Shown in pieces: positions 34,630 to 43,982 of a stretch of 64,000 nucleotides of DNA. Where the stretch lies: assembly GCA_947489665.1 (NCBI GenBank), contig CANLEH010000002.1, positions 434,001 to 498,000 of the forward strand, in the 5' to 3' direction. The stretch's first letter is position 1. The number at the start of each line of letters is the position of its first letter. The notes under the pieces were generated by a model. That model saw only the letters and a list, made by a program, of their open reading frames with translations, ran no database searches and was not told the origin of the DNA. The position numbers and the translations under genes are program-made. This DNA is from an uncultured Roseicyclus sp. GTDB taxonomy: Bacteria; Pseudomonadota; Alphaproteobacteria; Rhodobacterales; Rhodobacteraceae.

Positions 34630-35118
34630 ATGAATTCGTTGCCCTATCACACCCCCCTCGGGGCCGACAGCCTGCGCGATCTTGGCATTCCTGCACCCTG
34701 GACATTCGGATTGGCCGACAGGGTCCGGTTCGGGGAACTCGACGCCCTGGGCCATGTGAACCACACCGCCTATCTGCGCTGGTTTGAGAGTTTTCGCCTG
34801 CCGTTCCTCAAGGCACGCCATGTCACGGATTATGGCCCGACCTCACCGCGTCTCGTACTGAAACAGGTGGAATGCACGTACCTGGCCGAAATGGGGCTTG
34901 GGCTGGATTACGTCGTCGCGGGCCGGGTCAGCCGCTTCCGCAATACATCCTTCACAATGGAATATGCCGTTTGGGTTCCGGGGGCAAAAGCCCAGGAAAC
35001 GGCGCGCGGCGGCGCAGTGGTTGTGCTGCTCAACCGCGGGGCGCCGGGGCGTTATCCGATCCCGGCTGCCGGCCGCAGCGCCTTTGTGGATGAGGACGGC
35101 GCAGTCTCTGAGGGTTAA
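34630..35118 (+). CDS. Hotdog-fold acyl-CoA thioesterase (4HBT/YbgC-like)
   Basis: 162 residues from the ATG at 34630 (AGAGG upstream). The active-site motif RVRFGELDALGHVNHTAYLRWFE at about residues 31-53 places the catalytic Asp and the HVNHT pattern of 4-hydroxybenzoyl-CoA-type thioesterases; the rest shows the alternating strands of a hotdog fold. Substrate unknown. It faces away from the gph-like gene with a 36-bp spacer, so the two may share regulation. Confidence 0.85.
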   Translation: MNSLPYHTPLGADSLRDLGIPAPWTFGLADRVRFGELDALGHVNHTAYLRWFESFRLPFLKARHVTDYGPTSPRLVLKQVECTYLAEMGLGLDYVVAGRVSRFRNTSFTMEYAVWVPGAKAQETARGGAVVVLLNRGAPGRYPIPAAGRSAFVDEDGAVSEG

Positions 35119-35327
35119 GGGAATAGGTCGGGTTTTCCGCAACTGATCACAGCGGCGTGATCTGATAATCTTTGCGGATATTGAAGAACCCCGACGGCCC
35201 GCCAGTATTTCAAGCCCGGCGGCGAACACAGAGGTTATTTTAACTCGCCCCCGGCAACAGAGTGTTGCCAGCGCGAAAACAAGAAGTCTGCTAATTCGTT
35301 AATTATATTTCCGGAAGGTCTGCCACT

Positions 35328-35741
35328 ATGTCCCCCTCAAACACCAAGGCCCGAACACTTGCATTATCTGCTGCCCTGACCACCGCACTCGCCTTTCCCG
35401 CCGCCGCTGACTTTGTTGGCGTGTCGCGCTGTGCCGCGGCGGATGGGAACAATACGCCAGCCTTGCACTTCGTATCCGGCGGTAACCGCTTTCTGGTTGT
35501 CGTCGGCGAAGGCGGCCTGACCCGTTCCATTGCATTCAACCAACGCCGCGCGCTGGAATGGGCACGCAATTCCGGCCTTTTCCCGGAGGGCACGGTCTTT
35601 GGCAACTACACTGATTATGTCTGCGGCATTCTCAATGAAGACGAAGAGGCCGAGGAACAGCCAGCGTCCGCACCGGTGGAGTCGGAAGAGCCAGAAGAAG
35701 AGTGCACCGAGTGTGAAGAGTTCGAAGAGCGCCCCTTATAG
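35328..35741 (+). CDS. Exported protein with acidic tail
   Basis: 137 residues. Signal peptide to about residue 27 (LTTALAFPAAA). The mature part has a compact domain with SRCAAADG and TDYVCGIL cysteines and a Glu-rich tail with an ECTECEE motif, ending PL. The tail of about 35 residues has more than 15 acidic residues. No family recognised; likely periplasmic. A GGAAGG ribosome site lies upstream. Its terminator is shared with convergent pgi. Confidence 0.7.
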   Translation: MSPSNTKARTLALSAALTTALAFPAAADFVGVSRCAAADGNNTPALHFVSGGNRFLVVVGEGGLTRSIAFNQRRALEWARNSGLFPEGTVFGNYTDYVCGILNEDEEAEEQPASAPVESEEPEEECTECEEFEERPL

Positions 35742-35752
35742 GCCGCACATGA

Positions 35753-35774
35753 TCAGGCCAGGCTTTATGCCTGA
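35753..35774. terminator. Bidirectional terminator between the exported-protein gene and pgi
   Basis: CAGGC-TTTAT-GCCTG at 35759-35773, extended by TCAGGC/GCCTGA alternatives, between convergent stops. It includes the pgi stop codon in its loop. Confidence 0.55.
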
Positions 35775-37378
35775 CCTGCCGATCGAACCGCCTCAACCAG
35801 CGCAAGGGTGGATCCATCCTTGCCCGCCCCATCGGATGCGCCGGTCAGAACAGGCTCCAGCGCAACGGCCAATTCCTTGCCCAATTCCACGCCCCATTGA
35901 TCGTAAGAGTTGATGCCAAGGATCACGCCCTCGACAAATACGCGGTGCTCATAAAGCGCGATGATCTGGCCCAGAACGAACGGCGTCAGCTGATCGTAGA
36001 GCAAGGTGGTTGAGGGCCGGTTGCCCGAGAACACGCGGTGCGCCGCCTGCCGTTCCAGTTCGGCGCCCTCCAGCCCCTTGGCCCGCATGATCTCACGCGC
36101 TTCTTCCAGCGTGCGGCCCCGCATCAACGCCTCGGATTGGGCAAGGCAATTTGCGACAAGCAGACGATGGTGATGGGCCAGCTCCGGCTCATGCCCGCGG
36201 GCGGCGACCAGGAATTCGCACGGGATGACCCGCGTGCCCTGATGGATCAACTGGTAGAAGGCGTGCTGCCCGTTGGTGCCGGGCTCGCCCCAAACCACAG
36301 GGCCGGAGTTTCGCGGCAACGCGCTGCCATCCATCGCAACGGATTTCCCGTTGCTCTCCATCTCCAACTGCTGAAGGTAGGCGGGCAAACGGCTCAGCCG
36401 GTTGTCATAAGGCAGCACCGCGCGGGTCGCGTGGCCCTGCACCTGATTGTGCCAAACACCGACCAGCGCCAGCAGCACGGGCAGGTTGTCGGCCAAATCA
36501 GCGTCCTGAAAATGGCTGTCCATGGCAGCGCCGCCCGCGAGGAAGGCTTCAAACGCCTCCGGCCCGATGGCGATCATGATGCCCAACCCAATGGGTCCCC
36601 AAAGGGAATAGCGCCCGCCGACCCAATCCTCGAACCCAAAGACGCGCTCCGCCGGTATGCCGAAGTCGCCCGCTTTGCCCGTGGCCGAGCTGAGGGCCGC
36701 GAATTGTGCGGCGGGGTCCGCCACTTCCTTGGCCATCCAATCCCGCGCCGTCTGCGCATTGGTCATGGTCTCGATCGTGGTGAAGGTTTTCGACGCGACG
36801 ATCACCAAAGTTGTTTTTGGATCAAGCCCTTGCAACGTGTCGTTGATGTCAGCGCCGTCCACGTTCGAGACATAGTGCAGGCGCGGCCCATCATGGTACG
36901 GGGCCAGCGCAAGCGTCGCCATGGCCGGGCCAAGATCGGACCCGCCGATGCCAATGTTGATGACGTCCGTAAACCGCCCGCCCGCGCCGGCAAAGGCACC
37001 ACTGCGCACAGCTTCAGCGAACGCAAGGCAACGTGCGCGCGTCTCTAGCACACCCGGCATGACGTCTTCGCCATCGACCAGAACCGTTCCACCGGACGCC
37101 CTCAAGGCGGTGTGCAGAACGGCACGGCCCTCGGTCTCATTGATTTTCTCACCGCTGAACATGGCCGCACGGCGGGCCTCGACCCGGCTGGCGCGCGCCA
37201 ATTCCAGCAACAATGACATGGCGCCAGCGTCGATCTGCGTTTTCGAATAGTCGAACAGCAACCCATCCGCTTTGGCGGTAAATGCCTCTGCCCGGCCCGG
37301 CTTTTCGAACAGTTCAAGGATCGTACGCCGCGCCTTGGTTTTGTTGTGCGCGTCAAGATCTGCCCAGATATCGCTCAT
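35765..37378 (-). CDS. pgi: Glucose-6-phosphate isomerase
   Basis: 537 residues from the ATG at 37378. Interconverts glucose-6-phosphate and fructose-6-phosphate in the cytoplasm. Signatures: [15 protein letters not shown]-like sugar-phosphate loop, [32 protein letters not shown] and the C-terminal [14 protein letters not shown] with catalytic Gln and Lys; the length is in the family range. Third gene of zwf-pgl-pgi, 5 nt after pgl, so it feeds the Entner-Doudoroff branch and recycles triose-derived hexose phosphate. Confidence 0.96.
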   Translation of the reverse strand: MSDIWADLDAHNKTKARRTILELFEKPGRAEAFTAKADGLLFDYSKTQIDAGAMSLLLELARASRVEARRAAMFSGEKINETEGRAVLHTALRASGGTVLVDGEDVMPGVLETRARCLAFAEAVRSGAFAGAGGRFTDVINIGIGGSDLGPAMATLALAPYHDGPRLHYVSNVDGADINDTLQGLDPKTTLVIVASKTFTTIETMTNAQTARDWMAKEVADPAAQFAALSSATGKAGDFGIPAERVFGFEDWVGGRYSLWGPIGLGIMIAIGPEAFEAFLAGGAAMDSHFQDADLADNLPVLLALVGVWHNQVQGHATRAVLPYDNRLSRLPAYLQQLEMESNGKSVAMDGSALPRNSGPVVWGEPGTNGQHAFYQLIHQGTRVIPCEFLVAARGHEPELAHHHRLLVANCLAQSEALMRGRTLEEAREIMRAKGLEGAELERQAAHRVFSGNRPSTTLLYDQLTPFVLGQIIALYEHRVFVEGVILGINSYDQWGVELGKELAVALEPVLTGASDGAGKDGSTLALVEAVRSAGQA

Positions 37379-37383
37379 GTCCG

Positions 37384-38055
37384 TCACTCCGCCCAATGCA
37401 CCGTTGCGCCTTGCAAGACCGCCGCCACGGGCGCCTCTTGCGGGCTCAGGGTACGCGCCCGTTCCAATGCCGCGCGTTTCTCTGCACCGGTGATCAGGAT
37501 ATGCTTGCTCATCGCGCCGTTCAGAACCGGCGCCGTCAGCGTAATCCGCGGCTCACCCGCACCTTCGGCCCGCATCGGCATCAGGCGCGGCGCATCCGCC
37601 GCCAGGGCCGCTTCAAGGTTATCCGCACCAGGAAACAGAGAGGCCGTGTGCATATCGGCCCCCATGCCCAACAGCAGAACCGAGATCGGCAGATGCCCGT
37701 CCAGCCCCGCGCCAAGCTCCTCCATCGCGTCTTCCGCCGCAACACCCGGCTTGAACAGCGGAATCAACGTCGCGGCAGAGGCCTTTGAAACCAATAGCCT
37801 TTTGCGCAGCATCGCCGTGTTCGACCGTGGGCTGTCTTCATCGACCCAGCGCTCATCGTTCAACACAATCGCAACGCGGTCCCAATCCAAAGCCTGCTCG
37901 CTCAGGACATCAAAGATCGGCCCCGGGGTGGAGCCTCCGGGCACGCAGAACGTCGCACTCTCGTGCCGGCGCAGGCAATCGGCCAATTCGGCCGTCAATT
38001 TGTCGGCCAGATCCAGCATCATCATGTCCCGATCGGGATATTCGACGATGTTCAT
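37384..38055 (-). CDS. pgl: 6-phosphogluconolactonase
   Basis: 223 residues of the NagB/DevB fold. Start ATG at 38055 overlaps the zwf stop (ATGA). Motifs: [30 protein letters not shown] (sugar phosphate binding), [16 protein letters not shown] (active-site HTAS) and [11 protein letters not shown]. Hydrolyses 6-phosphogluconolactone from Zwf to 6-phosphogluconate, the substrate of Edd encoded at 55239-57044. Confidence 0.94.
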   Translation of the reverse strand: MNIVEYPDRDMMMLDLADKLTAELADCLRRHESATFCVPGGSTPGPIFDVLSEQALDWDRVAIVLNDERWVDEDSPRSNTAMLRKRLLVSKASAATLIPLFKPGVAAEDAMEELGAGLDGHLPISVLLLGMGADMHTASLFPGADNLEAALAADAPRLMPMRAEGAGEPRITLTAPVLNGAMSKHILITGAEKRAALERARTLSPQEAPVAAVLQGATVHWAE

Positions 38056-39497
38056 GTCAGATCCCTCCACCGGCGGCCATCGCGATGCATCAACATCAAG
38101 GCTTCCTCCGGCCCGGCCGATCCCGCCTCATAGGTGGAGGGCTTGTCGCCGCGTTCTTTCCAGCCTTCGATCAATGGGTCAGTCCACGCCCAGGCCGCCT
38201 CAACCTCATCGCCGCGCATGAACAGCGTCTGGTTGCCCCGGATCACATCCATGATCAGCCGCTCATAGGCATCGGGCACATGTTCGGCATCCGGCCCCAA
38301 GGCATCCGCGAAGGTCATGTCGAGCGGCACATCCACCAGACGCATACCGCCCGGCCCCGGCTCCTTGATTGTCACGCTCAGATCGATCCCCTCATCGGGT
38401 TGCAGACGGATCGACAAGACGTTCGCCTTCTGCCCCGCATCCTCATCAAAGATCGAATGCGGCGTGTCCTTGAACGTCACCACGATTTCCGATTTGCGCG
38501 CCTTCATCCGCTTGCCTGTGCGCAGGTAGAACGGCGTGCCATTCCAGCGCCAATTCGCAATCTCCAGCTTCATTGCGATGTAGCTTTCAGTCCGGCTCTC
38601 GGGCGCTTCGGCGTCCTCCACGTAAGACGGCCCGTCATTCCCGGCATATTGCCCGCGCACGATGTCCGCCGCAGGCACCGGCTGCAGCGCGCGGATCACC
38701 TTCAACTTCTCGTCGCGGACCGCATCAGGCTCAAACCGGTTGGGCGGCTCCATCGCGGTCAGACACAAAAGCTGCATCAAGTGGTTCTGCACCATGTCCC
38801 GCATCGCGCCGGACTTGTCGTAATAGGCCCCCCGCCCACCAACGCCGACCTCTTCGGCTACGGTGATCTGGACATGGTCGACATATTGCGCCTTCCACAA
38901 CGGCTCGAACAGCACGTTGCCAAACCGGATCGCCATCAGGTTCTGGACGGTTTCTTTCCCCAGATAGTGATCGATACGGTAAATCTGCTTTTCGTCGAAA
39001 TGCTCCGCCAGCGTCGCGTTCAACGCCCTCGCCGAGGCCAAATCGCGCCCAAAAGGCTTTTCCACGACAATCCGCGCATCTTCATGCGCAATGTCATGGG
39101 CATGCAGCCGTTCGGCCAATGCGCCAAACAGGCTGGGACCGACCGAGAAATAAAAGGCCTGCGTGACCCCGTCGCGCATCTTCTTTTTCAGCGCCTTCCA
39201 CCCGCCATCCCCCATCGCGTCGATGGCAAGGTAATCGACATGCTCAAGAAACGCGTCCATCTGATCGTCGCGTTCTTCCTGTCGCAGGAATTCCTTGAAC
39301 GCTGCCCGGATTTCCTTGCGGTAGCCCTCCGCATCCAGATCCGAACGGGCGGCCCCGATGATCCGCGCCCCATCGGGCATCTGCCCATCCCGGAAACGAC
39401 GATACAAGGCGGGCAAGATCTTGCGCCGCGCAAGGTCCCCCGTGCCGCCAAAAATCACCAGATCAAACGGTTCCACCGGAATGACGCGCGAGACCAT
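38052..39497 (-). CDS. zwf: Glucose-6-phosphate 1-dehydrogenase
   Basis: 481 residues from the ATG at 39497. N-terminal NADP site FGGTGDLARRKILPALY at about 14-30, the catalytic signature IYRIDHYLGKETVQNL near residue 175 and the conserved VEKPFG. Oxidises glucose-6-phosphate to the lactone, the first step towards Entner-Doudoroff cleavage. A LacI-type palindrome lies 47 bp upstream and recurs upstream of edd. The start is set by AGAGGA upstream and by the family N-terminus. Confidence 0.96.
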   Translation of the reverse strand: MVSRVIPVEPFDLVIFGGTGDLARRKILPALYRRFRDGQMPDGARIIGAARSDLDAEGYRKEIRAAFKEFLRQEERDDQMDAFLEHVDYLAIDAMGDGGWKALKKKMRDGVTQAFYFSVGPSLFGALAERLHAHDIAHEDARIVVEKPFGRDLASARALNATLAEHFDEKQIYRIDHYLGKETVQNLMAIRFGNVLFEPLWKAQYVDHVQITVAEEVGVGGRGAYYDKSGAMRDMVQNHLMQLLCLTAMEPPNRFEPDAVRDEKLKVIRALQPVPAADIVRGQYAGNDGPSYVEDAEAPESRTESYIAMKLEIANWRWNGTPFYLRTGKRMKARKSEIVVTFKDTPHSIFDEDAGQKANVLSIRLQPDEGIDLSVTIKEPGPGGMRLVDVPLDMTFADALGPDAEHVPDAYERLIMDVIRGNQTLFMRGDEVEAAWAWTDPLIEGWKERGDKPSTYEAGSAGPEEALMLMHRDGRRWRDLT

Positions 39498-39543
39498 GCT
39501 CTGTCCTCTCGATATTCTTATGGGCCGACGCAACCGTCGGAAC

Positions 39544-39555
39544 GTTAGCGCTAAC
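39544..39555 (-). promoter_or_regulatory. LacI-type operator upstream of zwf
   Basis: GTTAGCGCTAAC, a perfect palindrome with the central CG of LacI-family sites, 47 bp before the zwf start. The same 12-mer occurs 52 bp before edd, and in both places AGCGCC follows the palindrome. Predicted binding site for a LacI-type sugar regulator whose gene is not in the window. Confidence 0.7.
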
Positions 39556-39635
39556 AGCGCCTCCTTATCCGAAAGCTGTGGGGAAAGTCTATCACTTCTG
39601 GAAGGCGCGCAACCGGGGATGTGGGACCGCGCGTT

Positions 39636-40850
39636 TCAGCCGCGCAATCGTGCCCACCACTCCTTCGGTCTGACGCGCGGTTTGGCCCGCTGCGCGGCCC
39701 ATTTCCGCGCCACAGCCCGCCCACGCGCGCCAAACTCCCCTGTCGCCAACCGGAACCACCGTTTCCCAAAACTGTCTTCCCGCGGCAAGGTGAACGGGCA
39801 TACGCGCATGCAAATCGCGCAATCGGATTTCAGCGTCGCCCAATACCCAAAACACGCCTCGGCGTTCGACGACCATTTCTTAACCCCCCGCAGGGTGGAG
39901 GGGGAGCCTGCCGCAACCTCCTCCCCAAAATCCGGGGGCCCGAACGGCAATGCGTTCACCGGGCAGGCCACCGCACAGACATCACAGTCGGTGCAATAGT
40001 CCTTCATCCCCAGATCGCGCGGCCCGTCGACGGCCAGCGGCAAATCCGTGAAGATTTTGGAAAACCGCACGCGCGGGCCGAATTCCGGCGTCAGCACCAT
40101 CTGGTTGCGGCCATATTCCCCAAGCCCCGCCTTGATCGCATAGGGGATCACAAGGGCCGTATCGTTCATGCTGGCCACCGCATTGTAGCCGAGGTTCCGG
40201 ATATAGGCGGCAACCTGCATAACGATGGCGGCCTCATGGCTGTATTCGCGCCCCGTTGCCGCGCCGGCCAGCGCGCTTGGATAGGTCTCGACCAGATCCG
40301 CATCCATGGCGTGGCCCATGACGATGACATGGCTCAAGCCATCCGGCAGGTCGTTCGCCACCGGTTTCATCGCGCGCGTATCGGGCCGATCCTTGTAGTG
40401 CCAGCGGTCGTCACGGTGCGTGATACCCACCAGATCGGCCCCGAATAGTTTCGCGATCGCCTTGATCTCGGACGCCTCCGCAGCGGGCGGCCCCAGATCG
40501 GCCTTGTCCGGCGCCACGGGCGTATCGGCCCGGATCGGCCCTTGGAATCCCTCGCGCAGCCCCTCCGCTGCGCAGCGCTCGCTGATCAGGTCGCTGATCA
40601 GCCACGCAGCATTGCGCAGCGCGAAATCCTTTTGCGTGAACCCGTCGCCCCGCCGCGGCGCGGCCTCCATCCGGTAGGAGGCAAAGAAGGCCTCGGTATC
40701 GGCGGTCTTCACCGCGGGGTCCCAGAAAGCGCGCGTGAAGATGTCGTTCATCTGACTGAAGCGTTCGAAATCTTCCGTCACCTCAAAACCCGCCGCCGCA
40801 TCGGTTTCGAGCAGATGCGCAGACAGAGAATTTCGCCCGTGTTCCTCCAC
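39636..40850 (-). CDS. Reductive-dehalogenase-like corrinoid/[4Fe-4S] protein without export signal
   Basis: 404 residues from the GTG at 40850 (AGAGGT 6 nt upstream). The core PYAIKAGLGEYGRNQMVL...EFGPRVRFSKIFTDLPL is characteristic of the cobalamin-binding domain of RdhA and related proteins. It is followed by two 4Fe-4S motifs: CTDCDVCAVACP, and C-x10-C-x2-C-x3-C (CAICMRVCPF). There is no twin-arginine signal, no RdhB anchor gene and no fused reductase domain, so it is a cytosolic single-domain form. QueG is a relative but lacks this spacing. Substrate unknown; it could dehalogenate organohalides or do another corrinoid-dependent reduction. A striking palindrome sits at its promoter. Confidence 0.75.
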   Translation of the reverse strand: MEEHGRNSLSAHLLETDAAAGFEVTEDFERFSQMNDIFTRAFWDPAVKTADTEAFFASYRMEAAPRRGDGFTQKDFALRNAAWLISDLISERCAAEGLREGFQGPIRADTPVAPDKADLGPPAAEASEIKAIAKLFGADLVGITHRDDRWHYKDRPDTRAMKPVANDLPDGLSHVIVMGHAMDADLVETYPSALAGAATGREYSHEAAIVMQVAAYIRNLGYNAVASMNDTALVIPYAIKAGLGEYGRNQMVLTPEFGPRVRFSKIFTDLPLAVDGPRDLGMKDYCTDCDVCAVACPVNALPFGPPDFGEEVAAGSPSTLRGVKKWSSNAEACFGYWATLKSDCAICMRVCPFTLPREDSFGKRWFRLATGEFGARGRAVARKWAAQRAKPRVRPKEWWARLRG

Positions 40851-40869
40851 TGTCTGACCTCTTTCGTGC

Positions 40870-40883
40870 ACTACAATTGTAGT
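40870..40883 (-). promoter_or_regulatory. Palindromic operator at the RdhA-like gene
   Basis: ACTACAATTGTAGT is a 14-bp perfect palindrome 20 bp before the GTG start, and a further AACTACAG half-site occurs about 20 bp beyond it (near 40903-40910). The AT-rich region between this gene and the ureohydrolase is the only non-coding DNA available for its promoter. Confidence 0.55.
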
Positions 40884-40945
40884 TACAGAATAATTACGGA
40901 AAAACTACAGCTTCATTATGCCCGGAAACGCGATTTCGCGGCCGC

Positions 40946-41902
40946 TCATGTCTGCATCGCACAGAGCAATTCGAACATCACCGACGCGCCTAACCAGGCG
41001 GTGATGCCATTCGTGTCAAAGGGCGGTGAGACCTCAACCAGATCCGCCCCGATTACATCCAGCCCCCGCAACGCACGCACGCATTGGATCGCCTCAAAGG
41101 AGGTCGGCCCTCCCACCTCCGGCGTGCCAGTTCCGGGCGCAAAGGCCGGGTCGATGAAGTCGATATCAAAGCTCAGGTAGGTTGGTGCGTCGCCCACCAC
41201 CTCGCGCGCCACCTGCATGGTCGACGGCCAGCCGCGCTCCATGCATTCCTCCACCGGAATGATCCGCACGCCTTTGTCCCACCCGTACTGAAAATCCGAG
41301 TTATTGTAAGAGGTTCCGCGCATCCCGATCATCACGCAGCGCGCCGGATCAAGGCAGCCTTCTTCAATCCCCTGCCGGAACGGATTGCCATGGGTCAGCG
41401 TCTCGCCACCGAAATAGGCCGGATACAGATCCGTGTGGCTGTCGAGCAAAACCAGGCCAAACGGCGCGCCGCGCGCTTTGCGCAATTCACGTAAAACCGT
41501 CAGCGTGCACAGGTGATCCCCGCCCACCATGAACGGTCGGATCCCCTGCCCCAGCACATCCGCGATGAACGCCTGCGCATCGCGCAAGGCCTCATCCTGA
41601 TCCACCGGGCTCATCGCGATGTCACCCAGATCAGCAACCCGTGCCGCTTTGAACGGCTCCTGCCCGGTATGCCGGTTCATCTCCCGGATCATCGTCGACG
41701 CATCCCTAAGCGCCCGCGGCCCATGCCGCGCGCCCGGCCGGTTCGACGTGGCCCCGTCCCACGGCATACCGAAAAAGCCGATATCCACCTCAGCACGCCG
41801 CGGGTCTTCAGGCGTCAGGTAAGGCAAACGCATAAAGCTTGGCACACCGGCATAACGCGGCAGATCGGTGCCCGACGGTGGTTGGAAGAAAGGATCAGCC
41901 AT
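40946..41902 (-). CDS. Agmatinase/ureohydrolase family protein
   Basis: 318 residues from the ATG at 41902 (GGGGAG upstream, preferred over the ATG 15 nt earlier). Mn-binding motifs of the arginase superfamily: FMVGGDHLCTL, LDSHTDLYP (D-x-H-x-D, with Ser replacing the common Ala) and FDIDFIDPAFAPGTGTPEVGG. These enzymes hydrolyse guanidino compounds (agmatine, guanidinobutyrate and others) to urea and an amine. The exact substrate cannot be read from sequence. Next gene downstream is the RdhA-like protein, 95 bp away. Confidence 0.88.
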   Translation of the reverse strand: MADPFFQPPSGTDLPRYAGVPSFMRLPYLTPEDPRRAEVDIGFFGMPWDGATSNRPGARHGPRALRDASTMIREMNRHTGQEPFKAARVADLGDIAMSPVDQDEALRDAQAFIADVLGQGIRPFMVGGDHLCTLTVLRELRKARGAPFGLVLLDSHTDLYPAYFGGETLTHGNPFRQGIEEGCLDPARCVMIGMRGTSYNNSDFQYGWDKGVRIIPVEECMERGWPSTMQVAREVVGDAPTYLSFDIDFIDPAFAPGTGTPEVGGPTSFEAIQCVRALRGLDVIGADLVEVSPPFDTNGITAWLGASVMFELLCAMQT

Positions 41903-41993
41903 AGAATAACTCCCCATTTGGCCACGCTAGGCTATGCGCGCCCGTGGCGACTGTCACGGCCCTGCCTTCCTTGTTTTACAAATACCTCGGGGG

Positions 41994-42013
41994 TTTGGGG
42001 GCTGGCCCCCAAA
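41994..42013 (-). terminator. Terminator hairpin after the HNH gene
   Basis: TTTGGGGGC at 41994-42002 pairs with GCCCCCAAA at 42005-42013, just after the HNH stop on the minus strand; read in that direction a GAGGTATTTGT follows. A stable GC stem of the kind often seen at operon ends in this bacterial group. Confidence 0.7.
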
Positions 42014-42020
42014 AGGCGCC

Positions 42021-42629
42021 TTACGCCTCCAACTCGCTGTCCCAGTAAAGGAAATCCATCCAGCTCTCGTGAAGGTAATTCGGCGGAAACTTCCGCCCCC
42101 GGTTGCGCAGCTCTTCCGCGCCCGGCTGACGCGGCGGTTGGCGCAGCGACAGACCCGAATGCCGCAAACTGCGCGACCCCTTGCGCAAATTGCATTTGGA
42201 ACACGCCGCCACAACATTCTCCCAAGACGTCACACCACCCTTGGCCCGCGGCACCACATGGTCGAAGGTCAGATCGCCCTTCGCCCCGCAATATTGGCAG
42301 CTGAACTCATCCCGCAGAAACAGGTTGAACCGCGTGAAGGCCACGCGTTTTTGCGGCTTCACATAGTCCTTCAGCACCACCACCGATGGGATCTTGATCG
42401 CCATGGAGGGCGAATGAACATAGTCCTCGTACTCCGCAACGATCTGCACCCGATCAAGCCAGACGGCCTTCACGGCCTCCTGCCAGGGCCAAAGGGAGAG
42501 TGGATAATAGCTGAGCGGTCGGTAATCAGCGTTCAGCACAAGCGCCGGGTTATGGCGCAACGCGCCCGGCTCACGCACAAAGTTGGTACGGAAGTCACCA
42601 TCTACGCTGTCGGGGGTCGTTGCCTGCAT
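42021..42629 (-). CDS. HNH endonuclease family protein
   Basis: 202 residues from the ATG at 42629 (GGAGAAGGA upstream). The HNH core reads CQYCGAKGDLTFDHVVPRAKGG, then NVVAACSKCNLRKG, giving the His-Asn-His active site framed by two CxxC zinc pairs. The N-terminal part (ALVLNADYRPLSYYPLSLWPWQEAVKAV) is typical of a widespread stand-alone alphaproteobacterial HNH family. Function in the cell is not established; it lies outside any visible phage or restriction system. Confidence 0.88.
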   Translation of the reverse strand: MQATTPDSVDGDFRTNFVREPGALRHNPALVLNADYRPLSYYPLSLWPWQEAVKAVWLDRVQIVAEYEDYVHSPSMAIKIPSVVVLKDYVKPQKRVAFTRFNLFLRDEFSCQYCGAKGDLTFDHVVPRAKGGVTSWENVVAACSKCNLRKGSRSLRHSGLSLRQPPRQPGAEELRNRGRKFPPNYLHESWMDFLYWDSELEA

Positions 42630-42789
42630 CGAGTCCTTCTCCGCCCTGTCTGCCCGTTCGCGGCACCAGAGCGGGAGCCCCCGCTCCTGCCTTTTGGCCA
42701 CTATATCTAGGTGCCGCCCTGCGGCAAGCAAAATAGATGAAGTGGTTGTGATCGACCTAGCCCGGCTGTGTGACCGGGAGATGACAGTC

Positions 42790-43320
42790 TCAGCGACGCG
42801 GCAAAACCAGATCACGCGCCTGCATCAGGCGTGCCCCCAATCGCTCAGCGGACACATCTTTCAACGCCAGCGCAGGAACGCCGTGGCCCTTCATGAACGT
42901 GAATGCACCCGACCGACCCTCCGGTTGCATGGGGCGCAAGATCAAGTCTCCTGCATCCACGGATAGAGTGACCTTTCCAGCCGCGCTCCATAACGCCGCA
43001 CGGGGTTTGAGACCAAGAGCAGCGCGAACCTCGTCCGCATAGCCCGGTCGCCCCCACATCCCGTCCTTATTGCCTTCGACCGTACGCACCCGATCAAAGG
43101 CCGCAAGGGCGGCTTCGCCCAACGCAGGCGCGTCTGTATCCGGCGCGAGGACGCTCCAATACTCCGGCTCCATTGCCTCGTTAGAGCCTGGACCGCGCGC
43201 CGTGATCCGCCGTTCATAGGGCTCAAATAAGGTGCCTTTCGCGTGATACAGCACACCCACCAATGCCCCCTCCTGCAGGCCGCCATCCCGTCCCAACAGT
43301 CTGGCGAGCAAGGGTTTCAT
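42790..43320 (-). CDS. Hypothetical protein in the glycosylase-esterase operon
   Basis: 176 residues from the ATG at 43320, which overlaps the esterase stop (ATGA). I recognise no family. Visible features: ALVGVLYHAKGTLFEPYERRITARG near the N-terminus, EGNKDGMWGRPGYADEVRAALG in the middle and a basic end (ARDLVLPRR). No signal peptide and no membrane helix, so probably cytosolic. Co-translation with the esterase and repair glycosylase is the only clue to its role. Confidence 0.7.
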   Translation of the reverse strand: MKPLLARLLGRDGGLQEGALVGVLYHAKGTLFEPYERRITARGPGSNEAMEPEYWSVLAPDTDAPALGEAALAAFDRVRTVEGNKDGMWGRPGYADEVRAALGLKPRAALWSAAGKVTLSVDAGDLILRPMQPEGRSGAFTFMKGHGVPALALKDVSAERLGARLMQARDLVLPRR

Positions 43321-43982
43321 GACGGTAACTTGTCCCGCAGAAAGGCCAAAGCCACGCTTAGCCCGTCGGGCGCGATCCCATGGGCTGTGCCCTTCATGAT
43401 ATGGGCGTAGACCTCTTCCCAACCGGCGTTTTGCAACCCTTCGGCGGCCTCCGGCAACGATTGCGGCGGTACGACATCGTCGGCATCGCCATGGATCAAA
43501 AGGACCGGAGGGCGCACGACCACCTCGTCCACCAGGCTCTCAGGCTCCAACAGGCGGCCCGAGAAACCAACAACGCCTGCAAAGGCGTCTGCGCGGCGCG
43601 GCGCGACATGCAGGCTCATCATCGTGCCCTGGCTGAACCCCACCAGCGCGGTTTCACCCGCCGTCACGCCATTCTCGGCCATCACATGGTCAAGAAAGCC
43701 ATTGAGATCATGCACGGCCCGCTCCATTCCTTCGGCGGCGACCTCCTCGGACGAGCCGTCGATCCAGGGGATCGGAAACCATTGAAATCCCATGGGATTC
43801 ATCACCGACCGCTCCGGTGCATCCGGCGCTGCAAAGACGGTGTCGGGCAGGTGTTCGGCCAGCGGATCAGCCAGCCCTAACAAGTCGTCCCCATCGGCTC
43901 CATAGCCGTGCAGAAAGATCACGAGGCTCTTCGTGTCACCCGAATGGGAGCCCTTGGTCTTGTAGTCCAGCGTCCGCACCAT
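43317..43982 (-). CDS. Carboxylesterase/phospholipase family alpha/beta hydrolase
   Basis: 221 residues from the ATG at 43982. Alpha/beta-hydrolase of the YpfH/acyl-protein thioesterase type: FLHGYGADGDDLLGLADPL (oxyanion region), nucleophile elbow GFSQGTMM with Ser, IHGDADDVVPPQ with the catalytic Asp and a late His (KGTAHGIAPDG). It hydrolyses carboxyl or thioesters; substrate unknown. Stop overlaps the next start by 4 nt and the start overlaps the preceding stop by 1 nt. Confidence 0.87.
   Translation of the reverse strand: MVRTLDYKTKGSHSGDTKSLVIFLHGYGADGDDLLGLADPLAEHLPDTVFAAPDAPERSVMNPMGFQWFPIPWIDGSSEEVAAEGMERAVHDLNGFLDHVMAENGVTAGETALVGFSQGTMMSLHVAPRRADAFAGVVGFSGRLLEPESLVDEVVVRPPVLLIHGDADDVVPPQSLPEAAEGLQNAGWEEVYAHIMKGTAHGIAPDGLSVALAFLRDKLPS

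Noticed and set aside
37785-39548. Open frame of 587 codons antisense to zwf
   Set aside because: Arg/His-rich shadow; zwf has full family signatures.
39636-40850. Epoxyqueuosine reductase QueG
   Set aside because: The GLGEYGRNQ...FGPRVR...TDLPL core and Fe-S spacing fit RdhA-like proteins better.
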